Assembly (NCBI GenBank): GCA_013397075.1
Contig: VWZS01000907.1
Span: forward strand, 62,549-126,548
DNA: 64,000 nt
Direction of reading: 5' to 3'
DNA from: Rhabdornis inornatus
Taxonomy: Eukaryota > Chordata > Aves > Passeriformes > Rhabdornithidae
Positions 11,741 through 23,990 of the stretch are shown piece by piece. The notes beneath the pieces were generated by a model. It saw only the letters and a program-made list of their open reading frames with translations. It was not told where the DNA came from and ran no database searches. The position numbers and the translations under genes are program-made. Every line of letters begins with the position of its first letter. Positions within the stretch are counted from its first letter, which is position 1.

Positions 11741-14700
11741 TTATGGTACTCTCTGGAACTTGTTTCTGCCTCATGACGCTTCTATTCACGTTACTCTTGT
11801 GTGCTCCTAAATGTATTTTACTTGGTCGTGTAAGTCTAGAATTTCAGCATGAAGAGAAACCAAAGGAAACTACATCCCATGGTAGTGTGACATAAAAAAA
11901 AAGATAAAAATCTGCTCTGGAGATTTGTTTCAGTGCTGAGCTGTTAATTCAAAGCCAGTCCAACCTGTAATTGCTCTTTTTAGTCCAGTTCAAAACCCCA
12001 CTGAAATCCATGGCAAGTCAGGGAGTGAGTTCTGACAAGGCTGAAGAGCACTTCGATGGTTAATCTAGAATTAATTTGATGGTTTTATGCAAGGTTTTGG
12101 GTGACAAGCATTCAGACTGCAGTATGGGTTCATATCCTGCGTTACTTGACCAGGACCCACTGACTCATGACATGGACAATGAAGATACTCAATGAGGGAG
12201 CTTTGCTGGGGAGAGCACATGCTCTCCAATCTCCATGGGATTTCCTGATTGCATCTAGTCTGGGATCATTATCCCTTCATGAAACACGATAGAAACCATG
12301 GAATTGCACGGATATGTTTGTTCTATACTGTGCCTGATCTCCCATATCTGACAAGCATTAGCTCCAGTTCCTTGATATGTATCAGTGCTCTTCCATGGTA
12401 GGCTGTCTGTTTACAGTGGCAGAGAGCTATGAGGACCAAAAGAGCTGCATGAAAGCAGCTCCTGCCTATCTAGGAGCCACTCTTGTGAGTGCAAAAGATA
12501 CAAGGCATGGGAGACTTCTTATGCCATTCAGGTCTTTTGCCATGCTTGGAAACATCCTTGTGTTTTGATGCTGTTTCAGTGGGGTCAGCAATCTCCATGA
12601 TCTGGTTTATTTAGTTTATATTTTGGACAAAGTATCACTGTGATCTTGCTTCCTGCCCCTGCTTTTTTTTTCTGTTAGCTTAGCTCTGGGTTCAATCATG
12701 CTATTAGGTTGCAGTGAATTTTTATAATTGCTTTGTGAAGGTGAGGGTCATCCTTTTTTGTTGAAAGGAGCAATGTGATGGGAAATCTGAATTTAACTCA
12801 CAAGTTATGACAGACACTGCCTCAGCACCGTAGATGTCAAAGTGAGGCCAAGGCCAGGCAGGAATCGATGGCTGCCCCAGCCTTGTCTCCAGAATGTCCA
12901 GGAGGAAACATGGCTAAAAGGCCTCTAGACAGGGTGGGGTAACAACAGTTACCATAAAATATTATTGTAGAAGCTGATAAAAACCATCTGGTCTTGGCTG
13001 AACCTGAGATGCATGTCCTTGCTGCAGCTGAGCCTTTGCTTGGTGGCAGATGCTTCTGCAGTCTGAGCCGATAAAGCTGCTGAGCTGAGAGGGCAAGGAA
13101 AATTCCTATCTGACCATACTCACATTTTTTGATACAGCAATTGGGAAAAAAACCCACCTCACTGCAGGTTGTGTCCTGATCAACTTCTGACAATTCTTGC
13201 TATGGGGAGAATTGAGCTGCTTGAGACTGAGAGTGAAAGTAGCTAATAAAGGACAAGAACCTTTACACAGTTTCATTATCCCATCCATAAAAATGCAACT
13301 CACAGGCATTAATGAATCAGCCTATAACATTTTACAGTCAGGCAAAGACTTCAGTAAGGCTAAATAAGGAATATTTGAAGGGTCAGTCTTGGGTCATTTG
13401 GAGAGGCCAGTCTGGGCACTTACGTAAGACAAGAAGATGATGAATAAGTGAGCATAGAAAGCTTGCACATCGTCCTTAGGATTGCTCCAGGCTGTGACTT
13501 CAGTGATCACTGCCCAAGGGGCGTTTCCAAACGTTTCCTAAACATGAGCCCTGCTGTAAGTGTTGGAGCTCAACGGCATTTCTCTTTTTTGAAGAAAGGA
13601 AATATGGAGCTGATAAAAGCTGATAAAGCAGTAACTAAAAATATCTATTTTACTCCGCTCTTGTAATTTTGGCACAATCTTCTGTCAGCTGATTCTTCCT
13701 TGAGGTTTAAAATACAAGTTTGTAAACAGGAGTGGACTGGAGAAACTGTGTAGCTGCACAGGTGGCAAGAGCAGAAGATGTTTGTATGACCAAGGTTTCT
13801 GATTAATTTGGTTGCCAGCAGGGAGAGCATAGCCAATGGTACCCTGAGTGTCTCTCTGGAAGGCTTGCCACCATTTTACTCCCCTCTGGGTTGAGTGTGA
13901 CAGACAGCCACACCACCAGTCCCCTGTGCTGGGTGTTGGGGAGGAGGACCCTCTGTGGGGAATGTGAGGGTGAGCACGCCATCCAGCCCCTGCTTCCACA
14001 TCAGGAGTGTCATGACTCTTCCCTGGCTTTCAGAGGTCTCGCTTGACTCACAGTCTGAATATCATGAGAAAATTTACTTCTTCTATGGAGCAGGAAGGGA
14101 GACACTCGTGCAGGCACAAGCATGGCATGGTCTCTGTCACTGCCTGAGATGCTGGTGCTGCTCCTTCAACAGAGTACATGGAGGAGGTGTCTAATCAGCA
14201 GCTCGTTGGGTTCAAATCTATTTAGCACATGCTTTCCCAGAGCCCCTGTTCCTCAGAGTGTCATATGGAGACATATTAACCTCAGAAACCTTCCTCTGAT
14301 GCAGTTTAGGAACACAACCTTGGGGGCATTTCTTCCACAGATGGCTCTGAGTTTCTAGGGGAGACTGTCTGGAAAATAAGCTAAAGATCCATTCAAGGAA
14401 AACAGTGTAGGCACAGTTATTTTATGTTTTGGGTACAATATCACACAACACGTTTTGTGAATCCTGCAAATCTCTGCTGAAGATCCTGATATAATGCTCC
14501 CAGCACCCTGTTCAAACTCCTTGATAAGCCCTGTGACACTTGGCAGGCTGGGAAAACCTCACTGGTAGCGAGTAGAAGTCCCCTGACACCCTGCAATGCA
14601 AAGCTCAGAAGATCATGGTGACAAAATATATTTCTTTTGGGAAAAAAATCCCTCTCTCCGGTGGAGTAGCTAGTTCATCACTGGATCTGATTTAGACCAG

Positions 14701-15257
14701 CCACTTGAGCCTGAGGCTCTCATGACTAACTTAATGTGAGAACTTCATTAGTGAGATCCCAAAGTTAACAAGCTTATTTGCTTATATTTTTAAAAATTCT
14801 TTTCCCTAAAGCCATTGTTTTTTTATTTAGAGCCACTTCTGAGTTCATGATCCTTTGCATTTGAAGTCACAGCTTTGTAGGAAAGTATCTAATTTTCTTA
14901 ACAAACCAACTTCTTCCTTTTTTAGTGCAACAAATTGAATATCTTCATGAAAAAATGTCCACATCAACAAAAACAAAAGCCTGCCGAAAAAAACCTCCCC
15001 CAAACCCCAGATGATGTTTTCATAATGATGGTGACATAAAGAACACATTAACACTCTGTTCTATTTTAATTGCAGTTGCACCGGAAGAATAAAATATTTA
15101 TGCTTGTGTGCACTTCTTTCCCTTCTGACAGCATAGAGAACATGCTGAACTTTTCTGAGACTGTGATAACATAAAAATGTTTCCACCTATTCTAATATAC
15201 ACGATATGTAATCAACATCACCTTCTTATTACACCTGTGGGAGATTTATCAAAGGAT
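11741..15257. other. Unique DNA, no gene seen
   Basis: No exon or transposon is recognised. Overlapping short frames at 12837-13309 (minus) and 13645-14358 (both strands) have no domain. A GC-richer stretch at 13840-14020 is followed by a CCCTGGCTTTCAG sequence near 14020-14032 that resembles a splice acceptor, but the sequence after it has no convincing reading frame. A short palindrome (arms GGAGAGCA/TGCTCTCC at 12210-12227) is of chance size. Confidence 0.55.
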
Positions 15258-15337
15258 GACCCTGCTTGAGCAGGAAAGTTGGACCAGATGGCCTGCTGTG
15301 GTCCATTCTGACTCTACCCATTCTGTGACTCTATGAA
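15258..15337 (+). mobile_element. CR1 LINE 3' tail, about 80 bp
   Basis: The sequence contains CCCTGCTTGAGCAGG, GTTGGACCAGATGGCC and the terminal ATTCTGTGACTCTATGA at 15320-15336, which together are the 3' UTR end of a CR1 subfamily in plus orientation. Only the last 80 bases were copied or survive. No coding sequence is included. It is a different CR1 subfamily from the fragment at 10470, judged by the TTGAGCAGG motif. Confidence 0.85.
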
Positions 15338-15499
15338 GAAAGTAGCAACAAATAACTTCTCAGGTTAAAGGACATGTCTTCAGAGGGCACCTGAACACTC
15401 ATGGCCTAGCAAGAAACGGTGCTCCAGAAAATCCAAATTTCTCCATCTTTTTCATTAAATCCAGTTATTTTGGGCAACACTGCCATATAATTTCTCTTC

Positions 15500-15528
15500 T
15501 AGACAGAACGTCCTCAATGTTCTGTCTA
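15500..15528. repeat. Small perfect stem-loop
   Basis: Arms TAGACAGAAC (15500-15509) and GTTCTGTCTA (15519-15528) are perfectly complementary over 10 bp, with the 9-nt loop GTCCTCAAT. No gene end adjoins it and no T-run follows, so there is no reason to call it a terminator or RNA gene. A hairpin of this size can arise by chance in 64 kb. Confidence 0.7.
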
Positions 15529-16911
15529 AAGTCTCATTTTCCTATTCCTAAATCCTCAGTGTGCTTGGAGACACAGATATATTTAATTGATATTTATATC
15601 GAGTGTTACGTCTCACTGCTGGTAAAGGAGAAAGACCCTTGAATTTGGGAGTTTCACCACATCATCTCCTTGATTGCAAAGGAACTGACTCTGCAGCTGG
15701 GGTAGTACTAAGAATTATTAAAGAGAGACAGCAATGCAGTGCACAGTTGTCATTTAATTGGTGTACAATTTCCTTATTCAGTTTAGAATAAAGATAAAAT
15801 TAGAGAAAAAGCTCTAAAACCTTTGTATGGTCACATCAGAACTAAAAGCTTGCACCAAATCCCCTAGAGTGAATGCATATGGCTGCAATGATTTCATTTG
15901 AGCCCTGATGAATTACACTAAGTAGAGCTCATATTCTATTATTACAAAGGTTATTGTTCTTCATAAGACTTTCAGACACACTGAAATAACTTAGAACCAT
16001 ATGGGCCTGACTGTGCTTTCACAGATATTGTTGCAAATGCAAAACATCCATCAGTTATAGCAGGAATAATGGTGAAAGGGGGTGAAAATCAGTTTTGTGT
16101 GCTTATTGATAATCCTGGACATTAGTCAATGACTAATTTTTTTCAGACTGATGACTATTTTTTTTTTCCCCCATAGGGAAATCAAAGGAAGAATATAGCA
16201 AAGGAAAGAACACTAATTCTGGACCCTGAAAAGAGGCAGAGGTGTAGTGTTTGAATCCTTTCGCTGGTCAGCTGAATTCCAACCTGATTGTCTGTTTCCT
16301 TTCTCTTCTGGCTGTGCGCCTTTTTCTGATCTGCCACTGATGCCTAAACAAAAATTCTCACATTGAAGGGAGTGCAGGTTCTATATCTCAGGTAAAGCTG
16401 CTACCAGTCTGTCTAAGGCCATCTCCTGCATGCAAGTGATGTAAATATTCACTGTGCCTTTGATGTGACCAGGTTAAAACTCTCTCAGCATTCAGACAAA
16501 GTGTCTTTCTAGTTCACTTCTGCCCATTCTTCATTGAAAAGTGTTATTTATTTTCCTCACACGAATTATATTCTTGCACCCAAAGACTGTCAAGTCTAGC
16601 AATTTTTTCCAGACAGAGCAAGTGGCAAGAGCCAAATGCATAAGGCTTCCCCTCAGACTCCCTCTCTACAGCTAAAGATACCTGCTTAGGCTAATTTTAT
16701 CTGTCCAGGGCTTTCCTCTTGAAGTTATGTTTTTCCAAGGCTGCTGGATTTCTTGCTGCTCTATTGTTTCCTGAAATACAGAATACATTCAGTTTCCTGG
16801 CTTCCTCAGCTGTGGAATTGGTTGCCATCTGTCAAGTAGTCAAATGTGTATATTTTCAGCACTAATATAAATAAATCAAAAAAAGTAAGGGGAAAAAAAA
16901 AGTCAATCCCA
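15529..16911. other. Unique DNA, no gene seen
   Basis: AT-rich DNA with no open frame over about 62 codons and no recognisable repeat. A T10/C5 run at about 16158-16172 is the only simple tract. Confidence 0.55.
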
Positions 16912-16979
16912 TTGTGGTGGGTAGCTTCTGTGATGCCACAGAAACCAGTATGTGGACCCCAGGAGTCCACCTACCACAA
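16912..16979 (+). other. Branched foldback sequence, function unknown
   Basis: The ends TTGTGGTGGG and CCTACCACAA can pair over 10 bp with one G-T wobble. Inside are two smaller hairpins, TTCTGTG-ATGC-CACAGAA and GTGGAC...GTCCAC; the last C of the second overlaps the outer stem. The 68-base unit could fold as a three-way junction about the size of a tRNA. It is not a tRNA gene: I see no A box, no B box (GGTTCGANTCC type), no anticodon arm of the right size and no T-run terminator. It may be a degraded repeat or chance. Confidence 0.4.
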
Positions 16980-19274
16980 GCTGAAAACCACAAAGTAAAA
17001 TAGAAATACCAGTAACAATGATGAATGAATTGACAAGAAAGACCTAAAAAGGCAATATGGGAAACACCAGACTGATTCTAGCGAGCGGACTTTAATTCAG
17101 TGGCTTCTTCCTACCTCTGCTGAGTACCAAGATTTTTCAGAAGACAAAATAAAACAAATCAAAAGGGAATGTTTTTTGGGGAGCTTTCCTAGAGCACCTT
17201 ATTTTATGCACTGAAAACATAAATGTTGCTCTCTGTTATATTATTTGTTATTCTTGCACTGAAATAATGCATGCATACATCATCAAAATGGCCTGAGCCC
17301 TCTAAATCTTTTAGAAGGCTGCTGTGCTTGGGCTAAGTCTTGTGTTAAATGAGCTTGACAGTCCAGTCACGCATTTTAATGGGAATGTTTCTTGGGGATA
17401 TATATATGCTTATTATCTTTCATTTTAAACAATGGTTTCATAGTGTTCTGTTGTGGGAAAAGAAAAAAAAAATCTCAGTGGACGCCCAGTTTCAGTTAGC
17501 ACTGGATATCTGGTTGTATATAAGGCGTATTTTGAAAATCTATGTTAAATACTTTCCATCTTTCACCTGCAGCTTGGGGATAGAAAAAGCCTGACTGAGA
17601 AGAGGTTTAGCTGGGATTCTATTCTTCTGATTTAATTTAAATTTTCCATTCAGAGCAGAAGTTAATGTTTCCCATTATTTCCATGTTTTTTTTAAATACT
17701 CCAGGAAAAACACGACAGGCATAACAAAATAAGCATCTCCTAAATTCACCTTAACATGACAATACTAAGACTGTAATGTTTATGTCTTATGACTTCATCA
17801 TCCTGAGCACAAACTCTTGACAGTAACCAATGCACCAAATGCCCTTGATTTGCTGAACAGCATCATAATTCATCCTTCATTTGCAGTGTGGAAATTCAGG
17901 TGCCTATTCAACAACTTCATGGCTACAGTTTAACAAGAAAACATTCAGAAAGAGGAAATTCAGAATCGAACCTTCAATTTAGTTGGTTTTTCACAGTTGC
18001 TGGAACCCAGCATGTCATCAAGGGTTGAAAAATAGAGCTAAAAACATGAATTAAACATGAATAAAACATAAATTAAAATATGCTGCCATATTTTGGCATA
18101 ATGAGCATTATAAAAGAAAAGTGTGTTTCTGTGCATTGTGTGTGTCTCAAATAAGAACATTCTTGGAAATGGCAAATATGATGTACAGCTAAACTAAAGT
18201 TAGAATGCAGTTAATTTCCTTAACAGATCAAATCCTGGGGGAGAAGAATGGATGATAATTCCTATATTTCACCCATTCAAGTTCTATATCCCACATAATC
18301 AAACTGTGTTACCTAATGCAGTTTTAAATCAGAAAAGGGCCTGCTGGCTTGGGTTCATGCAAGACTGTATGATGTGTATTTTGTTTGTTAAATACTAATT
18401 TCCATGGGAATAGACAATCTGATAGAACAGCAATGAGAAAACTCCCTTTCTAGTGATATTATTTGATATTAAAACTGATCCTGGAAGCACTTAAAAAGGC
18501 TGAGGTGAAAGATTGTCAGGAATTTTCCCTAGAAAGTGCTGATTCATTAAAAAAAATAAGTGTTTCAAGGAAATCCATGTTTTCATAAGGCTAGGGAGAA
18601 TGGTTTTGCCTCAGGCCTGTCCAGGCTTCTCATTTCTGTTGCTTGGAGGTTACATTCTCAGCATGATGGTCTCAGGTCTGACAGCTCTGGAGTTTGTTGG
18701 AGGGGTTTAGAGAGTCTCTGAAATCCAGGCTCAACTGCTCTTGAATGCTTGGCCTCGTAACAGGGAACCTGGAGAGTACTTATGTAGCTAATTCCATCAC
18801 ATCTTAAGAGTTTTGAATACATCTGCATCTGCTCTGACACACTGCTAGAAAAAAAATCTGTGAAGAGGTCACAGAGAAAAGAAATCGGTTACCACCAGAC
18901 TGCAAAAGATTTATCCTGTCTCCAGACAACAAGCCCTCAGCTCAATAGTGAACAGAATCTTGTCTTTGGCTTCAATCAGTTTAAAATTATCCACAGTGAG
19001 CCAGAAGTCAAGGCAAGGAAGAGTAAACAGAGGAATGGTGTCAGCTTTTAATCAGAATACCCTTTGGTTTTTCTTGTCCCAATAAGGCATCCTTCAAGAT
19101 AGATGGTCCTAACTCTGAAGGAATGGTGGTATGGGCTCCTCTGGTTTCTCTGGGCTCTCTAAGCTTTGCTTGTCAGTGTTCTCCCGAGACACCTAAAAAC
19201 TCACATAGCAAACTTTGCATTGGCAAAAAATTGAACATTTTTTTTGACAAACATAATTACTAGGGCTATGCATT
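16980..19274. other. Unique AT-rich DNA, no gene seen
   Basis: No exon or transposon is recognised. A short imperfect tandem of AAACATGAAT-like units lies at about 18041-18077. Short frames at 17349-17594 and 18658-19051 have no domain. Confidence 0.55.
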
Positions 19275-19416
19275 GAAGAAAAAGAAAAAGAAAAAGAAAA
19301 AGAAAAAGAAAAAGAAAAAGAAAAAGAAAAAGAAAAAGAAAAAGAAAAAGAAAAAGAAAAAGAAAAAGAAAAAGAAAAAGAAAAAGAAAAAGAAAAAGAA
19401 AAAGAAAAAGAAAAGA
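19275..19416 (+). repeat. (AAAAAG)n hexanucleotide array, about 24 units
   Basis: An almost perfect array of AAAAAG (CTTTTT on the other strand) spans about 142 bp, one unit near the right end being shortened to AAAAG. Such an uninterrupted purine tract is a microsatellite prone to length change and to polymerase slippage. It produces artefactual Lys-rich (plus) and Phe-rich (minus) open frames that are not genes. A short A10-type run follows at 19433-19445. Confidence 0.97.
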
Positions 19417-22400
19417 ATGCCCAGAAAGAAATTTAAAAAAAAAATCAAAAGTTGAGAAATCAGAACAAAATAACAGCTTGAGAGAGGCACTGGTTTGTTA
19501 TGCTGCCACAAAACAGATCAATCCATGCCTTGAAGTGAGCACCCATGCGTATATTCTTTTCAGCTGAGGTGTCTGCAAAACTTAAATAGATCTTCTGCCG
19601 CATTCTGTTATCATAAATCTCTGGCTTCTCTCTAGCAGCTTGAATCAGAAATACTTTTCAGGTTCTAGTTTTAATTGCCTGCAGTGCTAACAGTCATTTG
19701 ACAAACACATGTTGTTCAACAATTGTGGAAGCCAGACTGCACTTCTAACTAGTAAAAATAAGTGCCAAGACTTTCAGAAGATGAAATACATCTGTTGGAA
19801 ACAGATACAAACTACTTACAAAATATGCTCTGACAACAGACATCGTAAGACTTATAACCTCCCACTGTGGCTTTGGTCCTGCTATTTTCATGTCATATGC
19901 CCAGTAAGCATGCAAGGGAAGAGAGCACAATGGCCACCACCTCTTCTTGAACTGACAGGTGGAACACACACATCCTGGAACTGGGGAATGTGATATCCCC
20001 ATCAGTACTATCCTGAAAAAAGGGTGATAGGAAAGGCTCCATCTTAAAACTACAATTAATATTAACGTTTGATTTATCTAGAGAAGTGTGTCACCTGCCC
20101 CCTTGAGTAGCAGAAATTTGTCAGATTTCCTGATTCCCAGCAGCTGGACCTCTGATAACAGCATGACACATCTTGCCTTGGGCCTTTTACCTTGAAACTT
20201 CTGCTGCTGAACATGCCATTTTTGGTGAGTCTGGGGCATAACCTAATCACTTTCTTCAAACAGTAAATAGAGCAGGGTTTTGGATTTTTGTGTTACAGGG
20301 CGACATAGCTTTTCCCTGAATGCTCTGTTTCTTTTTTCAACATGCTTCCTAAAATGTGAACACAACACAGTTTTTCAGTTAGAGCTGCAGAAATATTGTA
20401 TGTATTAGTTTGAATTTATATAACTCCTAACTATGTTTTATATTTCAATGTTTATTGATTTCTCTCTTTTCACCAAAGAGTCTTTCTGGGAGTTTCTTGG
20501 GCCTGAGTATCTGCTATATAACACACAAGAATTCCCCAGGGGATCAGGCCTCCCAGCCTGCTTTACTTTGCAGTAAAAGGTGAAGCAGGGCATCCTAATG
20601 TGACAGCATCCTGATTTGTGTAGAGCCCTGAGCCTTTCTGAGTTTATTTGTTATGTAAGGCAGAATTATACTTCCCTTGGGCAGAATTATACTTCCCTTG
20701 TTTTTTATACAGTTTCAAGTACATAATAATATCCATTATAATTCCACTGGTGTCTAAGAGATAATCTTCCTAGATAGGGATTTCTGAGACACATCCCCTG
20801 AGTTCACTTTCTGCATCCTAGTGTCACACTTCTGCAACAGCAAAAGCAGAGTTTGGTTTTGCCTTGAAGACACAAGAAAGACATGTTTCATATACATTGT
20901 GATGCTCATGCTACAGCAAAATACCAGAAAGAAAGTACTTTAAAGATCTCTGCTAGATATGACTGAAGTCCCACTGATAAAGCCTTACTTTACCTAACAG
21001 CCTAGATAACCAAACTCATTGTCATGGTTAGTCAACATTGCCAAATATTTAATATATTTCTTCTTGTTCTTAACAAGATTCTGACACTATAAATGCAAAT
21101 TTCTAAAGGAGCACCATTACCATTTTGATAACAGTACATAGTTTTTGGGAGAGCTGCTGCCAATGTTGTGCTGCAGTAAAAGATGATTTTAGGGGAATTC
21201 CCTAGTTTTCTTCTGTTCAGAAGGGGAGAAAAATGCTTGCCCTACAAGGCTGTCCATGTTATCTCCTAATCTTGTTTGATCTCTTTCTTTAAACTGTGTG
21301 CTGTTTCTCTGAGTCAATGCTACTGTCGAGAGCGCTCTCTACATGTTATGCAAAGCATTCTTTTTTCCTTATACAAGTTTACTTCATGATCTGATTAATT
21401 CCTCTTTACTGAAAGTGTGGTCCTCTGAGCAACTATATTTCACAATATTTGAACCATCACCTCGAGGAAGTAGTAATGGCATTTATAGCAAAAAAATATA
21501 AAAGAGGAAACTCAGAGTACAAACAGAGCTCTGAGGAATAATGACTGCTCCTCTCAGAAGTGTAGAAATGTCATGAGTTACAGCTGTTGTAAATTGGGGC
21601 ACAGGCGAGGTGGGTTTGATCCTGTAGCAAAGGTGAAAAGGAATTGATTGAAACTGAAATGAAAGAAATTCCTTAACGGTTTGGCTGGGATTAATGTTAT
21701 CCAAGAAATTTGTGACAATAGCGTTGAAAAACCATTGAGTTTGTTGTTATAATTTCTAACAGAAAAACAAGAAAAAAATTGAGAGATCTAATTAGAGGAC
21801 AACAGTGCTAACAATTTGAGTAACAACCTATAATTGATATTGACACTGAAATTAATGCTTCAGACAAAGTATGCTTCTCAAAAACAGAGTGTGTAAGAAT
21901 GTGATTATAGCTCCTACTGAATGAGTCTTCTTATACATTTAAGTTTATATTCATGCTTAAATGCCTTGCTGGCTTCAAGACACAAGGCAAGTTACTGTGG
22001 TCAGGAAATCAATCCATTCAAACTATTGAACTTGTTGATTTTTTCTTTTATGCAGAAAAACATTGTCAGTTGATAGAGGATTCAGTCCACTCCCTCAAGG
22101 CTGCAGACAATGCTAAAGGAAACACATATTTTCAAAAATTAGCTTGACATTGTAAAAGTTCACCTAGACATACCAGGAGCCAATTAGACATGTGGCAATA
22201 GACAGCTACATGAAGAAATTGACCAAACTGGGTGTTTCTGAAAAGAGCAAGCTTGATGTGTAGAATCTAAAATTTCATGATGGTACGCCAAGCAAGAAAA
22301 AAAAATACAAATCACTTTTTGAAACAAACCTAAATACATGAAAACTCAGAAAGGACTGTCTAACTTTGGTCAAAAAATGGTTAAAAAGTTACATTTTTAA

Positions 22401-22559
22401 AATAAATCCAATCTAAACTGAAGAAAAGGACCAATAAATGAAATGATCATTTATATTAAAGCTGGTAACATATTCCAGCAGAATTCAAATAACAACAGGT
22501 TCCTAACATTACAAAAATCAATATATGAATCTAATCACAAAATGTCAACACAGCTTTGT
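19417..22559. other. Unique DNA with one short tandem duplication
   Basis: No exon is recognised. The 12-bp perfect palindrome GAGAGCGCTCTC lies at 21328-21339. Short frames at 19709-20259 and 21483-22147 carry no domain. The tandem duplication at 20659-20700 is listed separately. Confidence 0.55.
20659..20700. repeat. Exact 21-bp tandem duplication
   Basis: The unit GGCAGAATTATACTTCCCTT plus G occurs twice head to tail with no mismatch (20659-20679 and 20680-20700). The identity suggests a recent slippage or end-joining duplication. It could equally be a variable two-copy minisatellite allele. Confidence 0.95.
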
Positions 22560-23981
22560 GAGGTTCTGTTGCCTTGCAAGCTTCCTCCAGACTGAAGCTC
22601 TGGGCTTTGGGCTGTCAGCCACTCCTTCTCATTAAGGATGCCATTTTCTGGGACCTACACCCTGTATCACTGTATACATGATCAACAGATAAAGTGAACA
22701 GCACTGGCCCCATTTTTGATAGCTGAAGTATATTTCTAGTCACCAGCCACAAAATGGATGCTTTCCTCTTTGTACTTGATGGTCTGGCCAAACTTACAGC
22801 CCATCTAGCACTTTGTGCAGCCCAAGATTACAGCTTCCTGCTTAGAAGGCTCTTGTTGATGTCAAAAATGTTGTGATATTTGAGCTGTATGATATGCACA
22901 GCTCCTGCCATGCCCACAGAGAGAGTAATTTCATTGTAGAAGGCAACAGGGCTCAGCTGACCAGCCATAGTTTATCTTGGTACACCCACCCCAATCATTT
23001 CTGATTGCATTTTTGTCCTCTGTGTGGGGCTGCAGGTGAGGCTGATGTGTCTGTAGTTTCCCGGACTCTCATTTTTCTTAAAAATGAGCATATTGTTACC
23101 TTTTTCCAATCATCAGAGACCTCCCCTAACAGCCATTTTTTTCTGAGGTGGTAGGCAGTGTACCAGTCATCTCTTTTAACACCCTTGGTTAAATTCCACT
23201 TGGCCCCATGGATTTGAATGCATCCAACTTCCTTACACTTTTACTAAGGTTGTTGCCCTCCACTACTGGTTGCCCCTCTCTTTCCCTGACTAGGCTGGTA
23301 TATGAGATGCTTGGGAGCAGGCTTTAGCTGCAACCATTTCTGTATCAGCCGTTATGAGTCTGGTTTTTTTCCAATTTGTCAATGGCAAAATATCTTCTGC
23401 AATGTCTTGTTCTGAGAAATCCTATGAAATCTTTTTCCTGTTACCCAATATATTACTATTTTTTACCTAAATGTGAGCACTGTCATTTCTTATGTTGTCC
23501 ACAAGTGCTGGAACAATGCTTTTACATCCTCCTTTTTTTGCTCATCCTCATTTCCACATCTTGCATGATTCTTTTTTGGATATTATTTCATGGAGGGACT
23601 GTACTCAGACAAGTGGACTTCTCACTGAGATTTCCAGTATTTCTGTCAGCAGAACAGTTTTTCTCTGAGCTCTCAGTAAGTTTCTTTATGAAATCATCCC
23701 AAATGGCCAAGGCACCTGTCTCCTTCATGGCTCCTTTCCAGGGAATTCCATTTAGAAATCCTCTAAAAAATTCAGTTTCCAAGTTCAGACCCCTAACTCT
23801 GCAGTTCTTATTCCCAGACACCCTCTGGATACCGAAGGCAATAATTTCATGGTCACTGCAACCCAAACTATCTCTATATAATTATCTATAGCCAAATTTG
23901 CTATCACTTCTTCCTTGTGTGTGAATAACAGGTCAAATACCTCCTTAATCCTGTTGGCTCTGATGATATTTGTACAAGGAT
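22560..23981 (-). mobile_element. CR1 LINE, internal fragment with decayed ORF2
   Basis: This is about 1.4 kb of an old CR1 on the minus strand, running from the endonuclease C-terminus (about 23970) through the linker and the reverse-transcriptase fingers and palm to about 22560. Both CR1 ends are missing. The plus strand shows the antisense of familiar CR1 stretches, for example GTGAGGCTGATGTGTCTGTA at 23037-23056. It is diverged, with several frameshifts, and is clearly older than the fragment at 10470. The right side abuts another CR1 3' end at 23982. The left boundary is uncertain by perhaps 50-100 bp. Confidence 0.85.
22600..23250 (-). pseudogene. CR1 reverse-transcriptase remnant, motif A aspartate lost
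   Basis: On the minus strand around 22861-22930 the translation includes SPVAFYNEIT and GAVHIIQLKY followed by NIFD, which corresponds to the RT fingers and palm motif A of CR1. The catalytic Asp of motif A is replaced by Lys (in QLKY). No continuous frame runs through the region and stop codons interrupt it. This is therefore a dead copy. The part downstream of motif A is too diverged for me to place motif C (the Asp-Asp pair). Confidence 0.65.
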
Positions 23982-23990
23982 ATTCATAGA
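23588..23990 (-). pseudogene. CR1 ORF2 endonuclease end and linker, frameshifted
   Basis: The minus-strand frame from 23866 to 23588 reads GCSDHEIIAF, the SDH motif that closes the apurinic-type endonuclease domain. It is followed by FFRGFLNGIPWKGAMKETGA and WDDFIKKLTE, the linker between endonuclease and RT in CR1. The sequence just upstream (DLLFTHKEEVIANLAIDNY, from about 23930) belongs to the same domain but lies in another frame, so at least one frameshift separates them. The Asp-His pair of the endonuclease is present, but the domain has lost its N-terminal half. It encodes no working enzyme. Confidence 0.8.

Noticed and set aside
16912..16979. tRNA gene
   Set aside because: The size and branched fold are suggestive, but there is no A box, B box, proper anticodon arm or T-run terminator.
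19266..19511. Lys-rich and Phe-rich open frames of 60-80 codons
   Set aside because: They are direct translations of the AAAAAG array and its complement, not genes.
21328..21339. 12-bp palindrome GAGAGCGCTCTC as a regulatory site
   Set aside because: There is no adjacent gene or known factor match, and it is short enough for chance.
23376..23891. Longest open frame in the window, 171 codons, plus strand
   Set aside because: It lies antisense to the CR1 ORF2 endonuclease/linker remnant, and its hydrophobic composition is the mirror of that sequence.
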